From positions 1-16,080 of the forward strand of contig JAQVOV010000024.1 of the NCBI GenBank assembly GCA_028702395.1: a DNA stretch of 16,080 bases, given 5' to 3'. The position numbers and the translations under genes were made by a program. The DNA is from Candidatus Omnitrophota bacterium (GTDB lineage Bacteria; Omnitrophota; Gorgyraeia; JABMRN01). Positions 7,701 through 14,673 of the stretch are shown piece after piece; the stretch's first letter is position 1, and each line of letters starts with the position of its first letter. The notes under the pieces were generated by a model. The model had not been told where the DNA came from. It searched no databases and saw nothing but the letters and a program-made list of their open reading frames with translations.

Positions 7701-9715
7701 TAAGATTGCTTAAGTTTTCAAGGGATATATGGGCAAGTATTAATAATACAGCAGAGACAGCTGATAAAACGAAATGGCTTAATTTAGTTGAAGAGAACTT
7801 ATCTAAAATGGTAAGCGAAGAAAGACAAAAAGCAGATACAACAGGTAAGGAACTTATTTCGGAAGATGTCCTTGATACTCTTCAGGAAAAAGTGCGTGAT
7901 GTTATCAGATCGTTTTCATCGGGTCGTGGCGAGGTCACTGTAGATAAGCTTGAAAAAATACGTATAAAACTAATGGAGATCATTGAAGATATAAACAAAC
8001 CTCTTCCAAAGATATTTGATATTGTTTTTAGCGGGAAAGCATCACCCTTCATGAAAGAAACAGCAGGGGGTATAGAAACACAAGGAAATAAGCCGCAAGA
8101 AAGGCGAAAAGCAAGGGAAATATTGGGAGTAAATACAGTTATTACACCAACGGCTTTTTTGCATACAGGGTATCAAAGTCTAAAACAATTGATGGTAGTT
8201 GATAGCAATGGAACAGTTAAAATGCTGGATGTTGATTCTTTGGAAGGATTTCATGCAGAAGAAATGGCATTAATACTTTCTGCAAAAGAAGCGCATGAAA
8301 TAGAAAAAGGGCAGTCATTAGAAGAGATCACTTTGAAAAAATTAGCAGAAACACAGAACATTTTGAAGGCATATTCTTATGAAGGTATTAATTTGCAAAG
8401 AACCAAAGGTATAGAAGTAATAAAATGGATGAGAACGTTTGTTTCCTTGATAGAAGGACTGGAAAAAATGTTTCAAGGGTGGTTCAAAAATAAAAAGGCA
8501 GAAGAAGAAGTTGAATATAACATTGTAAGAGGAAAAAAACTTCTTGATGAAAATGATCCTTTGGGATGTATTTTCCTTCAACATGCGATCATTTCGGAAC
8601 ATAGTACAAGTACGCAGGAAAGTTATGCCATAGACACATTTGTGAAATGTTTAAGTCCTTTAAGGTCTGAGGATATAAGGCAAACTGCTTCAGAAAGTTT
8701 ATCGGGTATGTTAAGTGTGGGTTTAGAAGATCGTAAACAGGCACAAAGGGTTTTTACCAGTATTATGGATAATCTTTATCCGTGGATAGAGCAAATAGGT
8801 GCTAGTGAATCAGAACTTACATATAAAGAACAGATCATGAAGCCTATTGTGGAGGCAATAAAAAATAATAGAAAATTTAAGCAGTTCATTATTTCATATG
8901 GAAAGAAAAGAAAGAACAAGCAAAAGCAAAAATTCATTGATAGTCTTATGGAAATTGCACAGATAAAGGAAAGACCTTTCATGACAAAGAAGGTACAAAA
9001 AGACACATTTTCTCCCCAGCAAAAGAAAGCATTATTTGAAGGCAAAACCAAAAAATTGCTGGAAGAGTTAGTGCAGATGCTCATAATAACAGCTAATAAT
9101 AATAGAAACAGAAGTTATAATGCTCCAAACAAAAAAATGGTCATTGCAATAGATTCAGAGATATCATCTAATGACAATGTTAATGAACTGATCATGGAAA
9201 ATGTCATACGGCCTTTAAGGAATATATCCAAAAACAATGAAGTTTTAATGAAGATATTAGATGAAATAGAGATAATCGCAGGAGATGTTGATTGCTTAGA
9301 ACAGTCAGTGAACAAAAAGGTTTCCAGCGGTAATTCAAATTTAAATGATGTTGTTATTGTCACAGCCCAAAGAAACATAACGAAGTTCAGTCAAGCAATA
9401 CAGAATGGATCATATATTACAGCCTTAGATATTCAAGGAGGACAACATGAAAATATTTATGTACCAATATTGGAAGTTGTTTTATTTGCACTTTTAAGAA
9501 TAACTTCCTCTAAAAAGGAATATCTAATGGAAAGTTATTGGAGAATAGATGGTGTTTCAGATCTTAACACAAATAATCTTGTGGACTTGTGTTTCGGCAA
9601 AGAAGGGCCTAAGAAAACAGTTGTGTTAACAATAATCCCTCAGATAGAAAAACAAAACATCGAAGATATAGCAAATAAATATAAGAACATAAAATTATTA
9701 ATATATAGTGTTTAA
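4733..9715 (+). CDS. Giant exported modular protein with GNAT-like and membrane HExxH domains
   Basis: A 1660-aa protein I do not recognise as a named gene. A signal peptide covers residues 1-27 (basic start, hydrophobic core, ISWA before the cut). An N-terminal domain of unknown fold follows. Residues about 190-315 look like a GNAT acetyltransferase: beta strands, then QYRGKH at 249-254 in the place of the acyl-CoA loop, whose final Gly/Ala is replaced by His. Four membrane helices lie near 413-433, 441-461, 543-569 and 574-594. Between the second and third is HEMIH (530-534), a zinc-metalloprotease HExxH motif placed as in membrane peptidases of the M48/M56 type; the third zinc ligand is not certain. 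Residues 650-760 look alpha/beta, and 780-1430 are mainly helical with no known motif. Residues 1467-1640 form a C-terminal domain shared with the next protein. The ATG has only a weak GGA upstream. The next gene's preferred start is 19 bp beyond the stop, so the two are very likely co-transcribed. The reading frame is intact throughout. Confidence 0.85.
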   Translation: MRIIKVIKKSICILIISTLIIQEISWADPALLADNDIEINTQTLQVESLFKNHQIDNLALPILIERIIESNSNIPKDALTTVEVAEILQLCQSWKEELDLDCNWIVSDDLKQIVIEVKTDKEILQVRYFFSHEKTQQELPKSWKDVNVQRINRYLCKQIKKISLSEKAPAQKHKTPFEIIKDKLDWTIIADDQGKEFIVTVDSPLKGKGVLALLDKSSREEAGFLDVLDIVEENGVWRITLGLTFIEEQYRGKHLFSELWKALSNIIPENSELIINSVEQDDTLIQLSEGLSWENTPLGKVFYDSGWHAYEIGVYDRETGETFLLEDKKQEWGDYLDPLRFFKILKEKLIYENGKLAINGISIYTKMKKNTEQDPVFSKDKQHNSDYEDLLRRYEQENGSGEVEGNATEPYKMAGGAIIGVVACILFSPFLFSSGIRIKEAFYLYLFITTIIPLLTTAVIERAMFLPKRTTVLPLIKPFKTIADIQDIVEYDNDAKGKIAYYSYVTKQLYIDTIVMKRVPKMFQYIIYLHEMIHKKLKVKTEIVAVSLTYCLPSFFVFLVMGSVFFVSEFSKNDVILFFAFSIYNILVPFVAKLISMKFGVIRSPAGHYLLSRKNKRYLTRKEIDDAIVNYVRKITFDPLTGQQEYWRNWLKGNDQQPMVYLIECETQKEDLIVIRAGNISYGKLADELKEKLLLSKKKNISLIIATNGKNKERVYSTFAAAKKVIREIPKKKFITIDVCSTQYNLERLKELEKFFTKRLERIKHGTVNKEAVASEVHGQTDRLEKMLKWLKQNKYKELVLMGDYLAKKGNGYQAIDLLKNYKLSFYEPCLKMLVGRSEHFFLRVMLGDKEFSPLWPNMKVMEGPAMIDSLMQLQELPITQNMADTEKHDILEARKFKEILIIELKKEGKPITQENIREKLKQHYRFHPKLISITEFIVEYMNFVFYENNNHTIYMIGAIPQDFTWNGLKGIGALIGIEEEFKKRASSRLRLLKFSRDIWASINNTAETADKTKWLNLVEENLSKMVSEERQKADTTGKELISEDVLDTLQEKVRDVIRSFSSGRGEVTVDKLEKIRIKLMEIIEDINKPLPKIFDIVFSGKASPFMKETAGGIETQGNKPQERRKAREILGVNTVITPTAFLHTGYQSLKQLMVVDSNGTVKMLDVDSLEGFHAEEMALILSAKEAHEIEKGQSLEEITLKKLAETQNILKAYSYEGINLQRTKGIEVIKWMRTFVSLIEGLEKMFQGWFKNKKAEEEVEYNIVRGKKLLDENDPLGCIFLQHAIISEHSTSTQESYAIDTFVKCLSPLRSEDIRQTASESLSGMLSVGLEDRKQAQRVFTSIMDNLYPWIEQIGASESELTYKEQIMKPIVEAIKNNRKFKQFIISYGKKRKNKQKQKFIDSLMEIAQIKERPFMTKKVQKDTFSPQQKKALFEGKTKKLLEELVQMLIITANNNRNRSYNAPNKKMVIAIDSEISSNDNVNELIMENVIRPLRNISKNNEVLMKILDEIEIIAGDVDCLEQSVNKKVSSGNSNLNDVVIVTAQRNITKFSQAIQNGSYITALDIQGGQHENIYVPILEVVLFALLRITSSKKEYLMESYWRIDGVSDLNTNNLVDLCFGKEGPKKTVVLTIIPQIEKQNIEDIANKYKNIKLLIYSV

Positions 9716-9734
9716 ATTAAAGGAAAGGATCAAA

Positions 9735-12700
9735 GTGAAAAGTAAAAAAACAATTAAAAAAGGGATATCTTTATTTGTTGCATGTATTTTCATGCTCCAA
9801 ACACCGGTTTTTTCGCAAAATATTAGTATAGATGATCATAAAATGCTTCAGGTCCGATCTTTTTTTGAGAATAATTCAGGCTTTGCTGAAATAGAAGCCT
9901 TTATGGCACAAATAAGAAGAATGTTCAAGAGTGTACATGAACTGGAGCATTGTTTTGAACCTGTAGTAAATGGAGTGAACCTATCCATTGATTTTGAAAA
10001 TAAATTTTATAGTAATGGAGAAATAGTGGTCCCTTGTTATGTCCAACGAAAAAACGGAAAAGTTTTCTTTGACATGTTCTTTGACAATATATTGGATATT
10101 TCATATGAGTCTATAACAGAAGAAGAATACTATAGACAAACCAACGCGAGGATCTTAGATGAGACTATATCGGATGATGCAGGAACATCAATAGATGTTC
10201 CTGACCTTGTGAGTATTCTTGATCAAGCAGAATATAATATGCAAAGGATCGCTGATCAAATGCAACTTGATAAAAAATTAAGAGATAAAATGTTCTCTCC
10301 GGAAAGAGTTACAACAGTTAATTTTGAATTGGAAATGGATGATGGAGAGATAATAAAGTTTTGGGCTTTCAGAGCTTTACAGAATAGTGCAAGAGGTGCG
10401 GGTAAAGGGGGATTGAGATGGCTCGTTGGTACAGGTGAAACATTAGATGAGGCCAAAGAAACAGCAGTAGGCCTTGCTACACTTATGACTGTCAAGAATG
10501 CTACTGTAGGTATTCCTTATGGAGGAGGCAAAGGAGATGTTTTTGTTCCTTTTAGAGAGTATACAGATAATGACAAAGCAAAGATCATTAGAGCTTTTGC
10601 AAGAGAACTTACTGTTGCAAAAGCTGTTGGAACATTTATTGATGTTCCTGCTCCCGATAAAGGTACTGACGCAAGAATGATGGCATGGTTTGTAGAAGAA
10701 CATATCAAAGTGCTTTGTGAAAATGGTGAGCTAACAGATAAGATCCTACAAAAGAGATTGCTGGAGCATCTGGATAACATAAATGGCGATAAAATAAATC
10801 TGCAGGAAACGCCTTTGCTTGATCATGCTATCATGTTATTGGAAAAAGATGTTAAGAGCGAATATTTTTTACCTGAACTAGGAGTTGTTACAGGTAAACC
10901 TGTAGGACAAGGTGGGGCATTGGGGCGTACTGAAGCAACAGGTTATGGAGGGTTCCTTGCTTTTAAAGCTGTAAGAGAGGCTTTGCTTAAAAGTGACAAT
11001 ACAGTTGTTATGGGACAATACAATGAAAAAACAAAAGCTGTTATAAAAAAAGAAATTAAAGAATTGACTGTAGGTGTACAAGGAACAGGTAATGTAGGGG
11101 AGTATAAGATAAGAAATCTATATAAGGAAGGGGCGAAAATAATTCTGCTTCAGGATGTTTCTTTTGAGAAAGGAGATGATGGAAAAGTAAAGGTCATTCC
11201 ATACACTTTATATTTGCCTCAAGGACTTAATCTGTCTGTTTTTGATTCATTTATGCCGCACAGAAAAGATGGTCGATGGCCTGAACTTAAAACATTACCT
11301 AAAGAATTTTTTGAAGTGCATCCTGGCTCACAACTAATAAAAGGAGATACAGAGTTTTTCTGGAAAACTCATACGAATATAAAAGTAGCCGGAGCTACTG
11401 AAAACCAGATATTTGCAGCTAATGCTGAAAATATAAATTGTGAAATATTGCTTGAACTTGCAAATTGCCCGACAACGCCTCAAGCTGACAATATATTAAA
11501 GAAAAGAGGGATCCTTGTCATTCCGGATGTTTTAGCGAATGTCGGGGGAGTAACTGTATCATATTTTGAATGGCTCCAAAACCTTGAAGGTAAATACTGG
11601 ACACTTTTGGCTGTTAATGAAATGCTTGAGGAAAGAATATATAATGAAGTTGAAGATGTTTTCAGGATAGCTGCTCAATACAATATTTCGTTAAGGGATG
11701 CTGCTTTTAGACTAAGTCTTTCAAGAGTTGCTGATGCGGAAATTGCCAGAGATAAAGATCTTCAGAGATTTTTCAGAAAGAACGTTCCATATCAAGGATA
11801 CAATAAGCTTGGACTTGCGCCGGAGACAAATGAAGGGTTAAAGATGTTCAATGAACAAGGGTTATATCAAGCCCTGATAGATAAAGAAGAAAGCAAACAT
11901 AAAGTATTTTTTGAGAAAGAGACAGAAAATATTTTTAACAGATTTCATGGAAAGGGAGGCTTTCTTATGATCTCCGGACCGCAATCAGGAGGGAAAATAG
12001 AGGTTGCGCATAGATTTGCAAATGAACTTTCTCAAAAAGGAATGGAGCCTATTTATATTGATTCAGATAGGCAAACGTTAAAAATGGAAAAAATATTAAG
12101 AGAACAAGGTAAAACAGAGACGCAAATATACAATGCACGAATTGAATCCATTAAACAGCTTCTTATAGCTTTGGATAGAGGAGAAGAAGTGGAAATTCTT
12201 GTTAATGGTTCGACAGGTGAAAAAAACTCGTCCACACAAAAAATATCAAAAAAAGAAAATACAGTTTTTATTATTGAAGGTGATCTTGCCTTGGATGATG
12301 TTTTTCTTTCACAAAAAGAAGGTGTTTTAAAAGATAATAATACTTATGCAGTTTTTGTTAATGTTGCACCAAGTTTGAAAGTTACAGATAACTGGCCTCT
12401 AACTTCACTGGATCTAAGATTGATAAGACAAATATTGACAGAGAACTATTTGTTCGGTAACGATCCTTTGGATGTTATAAGGCAATGGCCTCTTGTCCGT
12501 CAGGTGAACATAAACTATACGTACCCGGCATGGAAAAATGCTGACAGCACTTTTAACAGTTATCTTGCATATGAGCTGCCTATTTTAAAACCGTTTATAG
12601 AAAAACAGCTTGCAGAAGCTTTTCTTGAAGCCATAGAACAGAAAGATCAAAAAGCAATTAAAGTAATTGAACATTTATTGCATATTCTTAGAGATGTTTC

Positions 12701-14453
12701 TCCAGCAGGAGGAAATATACCTGAAGATTCTATTATAAGACAGTGTATTGGAACTAAGCCAACAGAAGATGCAAGTAATTATACTTATCTAAGGGGGATA
12801 TTAGATAAAATGACAGTTAAAGAGCTTTCACATGACGAACTAATGAAAGATGTTATGGAACGTATTGTGGATATAAGAGATGCTTTATATTTTACTATGG
12901 ATAATAAAGTCATTGCTGAACTAAAAAAACAAACTCAAGATCTTTTGAAACAATTGAATAAAAGAAAAGAACTAATAATAGCACAATACGAAAAAGATGA
13001 TCTGTTCAGTAAAATAGACCAGGTCAATGAATGTATAGCAATTGTTAAGCAGGCTATAGATGCTTTAGGACAAAAAACGGCTGCAGAAAAGAACAAAGGT
13101 ATTGAAAAAATACTTATGGATAACAAATTAAAATATTCACAACTGGTTACGGATCTAGATAAGGAAATAGATATGCGTGTGCCTGAGAGTATTTCTGTTT
13201 TGGATAATACGACTGATCGAAAAAATATAATAGATCTAAGAATAGTGAATGCGTTTAATCTAGATATTGTGGCAAGGAGCAAATCTTCGAAAGCTTTAAA
13301 CAGATGGTTCACTTATCAAGGAGGGATACATCCTGAGCATGTTCCATATATTACGGATATACAGTTGTATTTGAAAAATAATGATGAAAAACTGCAGGAT
13401 GTTTTTTTTGTTCTTTCCTCTGATGGTCAGGATATAGAGGCGTTTGTAGATCTTTCAACAAAAAGATCTTTAAATGTCAGCGTTATGGAAACAGCTCCGT
13501 GGAACAGAACAGAGGATAATACTTGTAAGTATAAAGGTGTGGGTTCAGAAACAAGGGTTTTTGCCATAAAAAAACTGCATGAAATATATGGGGAAAGTCT
13601 TTATGAACATCCTTTAATGAGCAGAGTATTGACCCTTGGGCATAGAAATTCAAAAGCAAGTGATGTTTTTGATCATGAAACTGCTAAAAAACAGGATGTA
13701 GAAAAATATATTAAACAACAAGATGCTCTTCAATATACAAATAGGTTGTTTTTTGGGAAAGGAATGGGAACTAAACCGGTAAGCGATCAGAAAACATTTT
13801 TTGATAAATGGGAAGAACCTGATGTTTTATATAAGCATATGGTTGAACTTATATCATCGGTTGTTCTGTCAGGGAAAAAACTTGTTTTGAATATTGATAA
13901 GAACATTTCTGGCCCAGATGCAGTACGCGTAAAAACACTTATGAAAAAACTTAAGATATGGTCAGAAGTAATAGCAGAGGGTGATCCTAATTTATCAAGT
14001 ATCTTTAAGAACGTATATATCTTTGAGTTTGATGAGCCATCTCAAATAAAGAGTATGTGCGAAAAAGAAAATATAGATATAACGGATACACAACATAATA
14101 TGATCTTTTCCTTTTCATCTAACTATACCGATCAGGATCTAGCAGAGAATACCGGCTATATAAAAACAGTATATTTAGATATTGATGGAAAAGATATGCT
14201 TGATAGTTATTTGCCGTTATTTGAGATCATTATGTTATCAGTTGCAAAGGAATTCAAGAAATATGATACTGCTTATATAAAACAAATGTTTGAAACAACG
14301 GCAATGGGATTAAGTGATCTGAACATTCAAGACATTGTAGAAACTAAGGATGGAAGTTTAATCTTTTATATTATACCTAAAGCCAATAAATATGACCATA
14401 ATAGCAGGGTAGATAGGTATGCAAGATTATTGAATATACTTTCTGCAGCATAA
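9735..14453 (+). CDS. Exported giant fusion: glutamate dehydrogenase, kinase-like and GNAT-like domains
   Basis: A 1572-aa modular protein. The GTG at 9735 has a good ribosome binding site (AAAGGA, 5 nt away) and gives a clean signal peptide (MKSKKTIKK, hydrophobic core, cut after VFS at 27). An in-frame GTG at 9708 has none. Residues about 166-690 are a Glu/Leu/Phe/Val dehydrogenase, which family members use to interconvert an amino acid and its 2-oxo acid with NAD(P). K224 (KGGLR), K254 (MTVKNA), K266 (GGGKG), D308 (PAPD), the GTGNVG dinucleotide loop at 450-455 and S609 (NVGGVTVS) are all present. It is longer than a normal enzyme (about 420-450 aa) because of insertions near 327-380 and 480-550. 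Residues about 738-1006 follow a bacterial uridine-kinase-like family, but the P-loop GPQSGGK ends in Ile755 instead of Ser/Thr. A probable coiled coil covers about 1055-1110. A GNAT-like domain (ETAPWNR at 1252, YKGVG at 1266-1270) precedes a C-terminal domain (1381-1549) shared with the upstream protein. Domain assignments are good; the biological role is unknown. Confidence 0.88.
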   Translation: MKSKKTIKKGISLFVACIFMLQTPVFSQNISIDDHKMLQVRSFFENNSGFAEIEAFMAQIRRMFKSVHELEHCFEPVVNGVNLSIDFENKFYSNGEIVVPCYVQRKNGKVFFDMFFDNILDISYESITEEEYYRQTNARILDETISDDAGTSIDVPDLVSILDQAEYNMQRIADQMQLDKKLRDKMFSPERVTTVNFELEMDDGEIIKFWAFRALQNSARGAGKGGLRWLVGTGETLDEAKETAVGLATLMTVKNATVGIPYGGGKGDVFVPFREYTDNDKAKIIRAFARELTVAKAVGTFIDVPAPDKGTDARMMAWFVEEHIKVLCENGELTDKILQKRLLEHLDNINGDKINLQETPLLDHAIMLLEKDVKSEYFLPELGVVTGKPVGQGGALGRTEATGYGGFLAFKAVREALLKSDNTVVMGQYNEKTKAVIKKEIKELTVGVQGTGNVGEYKIRNLYKEGAKIILLQDVSFEKGDDGKVKVIPYTLYLPQGLNLSVFDSFMPHRKDGRWPELKTLPKEFFEVHPGSQLIKGDTEFFWKTHTNIKVAGATENQIFAANAENINCEILLELANCPTTPQADNILKKRGILVIPDVLANVGGVTVSYFEWLQNLEGKYWTLLAVNEMLEERIYNEVEDVFRIAAQYNISLRDAAFRLSLSRVADAEIARDKDLQRFFRKNVPYQGYNKLGLAPETNEGLKMFNEQGLYQALIDKEESKHKVFFEKETENIFNRFHGKGGFLMISGPQSGGKIEVAHRFANELSQKGMEPIYIDSDRQTLKMEKILREQGKTETQIYNARIESIKQLLIALDRGEEVEILVNGSTGEKNSSTQKISKKENTVFIIEGDLALDDVFLSQKEGVLKDNNTYAVFVNVAPSLKVTDNWPLTSLDLRLIRQILTENYLFGNDPLDVIRQWPLVRQVNINYTYPAWKNADSTFNSYLAYELPILKPFIEKQLAEAFLEAIEQKDQKAIKVIEHLLHILRDVSPAGGNIPEDSIIRQCIGTKPTEDASNYTYLRGILDKMTVKELSHDELMKDVMERIVDIRDALYFTMDNKVIAELKKQTQDLLKQLNKRKELIIAQYEKDDLFSKIDQVNECIAIVKQAIDALGQKTAAEKNKGIEKILMDNKLKYSQLVTDLDKEIDMRVPESISVLDNTTDRKNIIDLRIVNAFNLDIVARSKSSKALNRWFTYQGGIHPEHVPYITDIQLYLKNNDEKLQDVFFVLSSDGQDIEAFVDLSTKRSLNVSVMETAPWNRTEDNTCKYKGVGSETRVFAIKKLHEIYGESLYEHPLMSRVLTLGHRNSKASDVFDHETAKKQDVEKYIKQQDALQYTNRLFFGKGMGTKPVSDQKTFFDKWEEPDVLYKHMVELISSVVLSGKKLVLNIDKNISGPDAVRVKTLMKKLKIWSEVIAEGDPNLSSIFKNVYIFEFDEPSQIKSMCEKENIDITDTQHNMIFSFSSNYTDQDLAENTGYIKTVYLDIDGKDMLDSYLPLFEIIMLSVAKEFKKYDTAYIKQMFETTAMGLSDLNIQDIVETKDGSLIFYIIPKANKYDHNSRVDRYARLLNILSAA

Positions 14454-14480
14454 GCGAGCCACGAGCAGCGAGCCACGAGC
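14454..14480. repeat. GC-rich 13-bp direct repeat
   Basis: GCGAGCCACGAGC occurs at 14454-14466 and again at 14468-14480, one base apart, directly after the stop codon of the giant fusion gene. The block is strikingly GC-rich for this genome and shares the CGAGC and AGCTTCG vocabulary of the dispersed repeats at 1276 and 3912. The first copy also contributes to the terminator stem. Confidence 0.75.
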
Positions 14481-14538
14481 TTCGCGCTAAGCGTCACGCG
14501 CCACGCGCTGCTCGTAGTGCGTTTTTTATTTTTTTTTA
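14461..14538 (+). terminator. Probable intrinsic terminator of the giant gene pair
   Basis: ACGAGCAGCG (14461-14470) pairs perfectly with CGCTGCTCGT (14506-14515) around a GC-rich 35-nt loop that can fold further. A long T-tract starts at 14522, seven bases after the stem, and runs with one or two interruptions to about 14537. The position right after the stop codon and before the next gene's leader supports a terminator. The short gap before the T-tract and the large loop make it a non-standard one. Confidence 0.55.
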
Positions 14539-14557
14539 TAGCATTTTAAGTTCTTTA

Positions 14558-14566
14558 TGTTACAAT
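14558..14566 (+). promoter_or_regulatory. Possible extended -10 promoter of nifJ
   Basis: TGTTACAAT fits an extended -10 element (TG-N-TACAAT, five of six matches). It lies just downstream of the terminator. Transcription would begin near 14573 and give a leader of about 100 nt. No convincing -35 box is seen. Confidence 0.3.
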
Positions 14567-14673
14567 AAAAGCCAATTTTGTAGGGGTTTTTTTGTGCCCA
14601 AGAAAGCCATTGGACTAAAAACTCATTTCTAATTTTAATCAAAAATATATATAACTAAAACTGGGAGGTTAAA

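Noticed and set aside
8776..9084. 102-codon antisense open frame
   Set aside because: It lies opposite the first giant gene, is rich in Phe, Ser and Cys as expected from A/T-rich antisense DNA, and has no supporting start signal.
12935..13312. 125-codon antisense open frame
   Set aside because: It lies wholly opposite the coding strand of the giant fusion gene, whose protein sequence is coherent there. Its serine- and isoleucine-rich product looks like an antisense shadow.
4733..14453. Nonribosomal peptide or polyketide synthase
   Set aside because: The size is suggestive, but no adenylation, condensation, ketosynthase or carrier-protein motifs were found, and both proteins have signal peptides.
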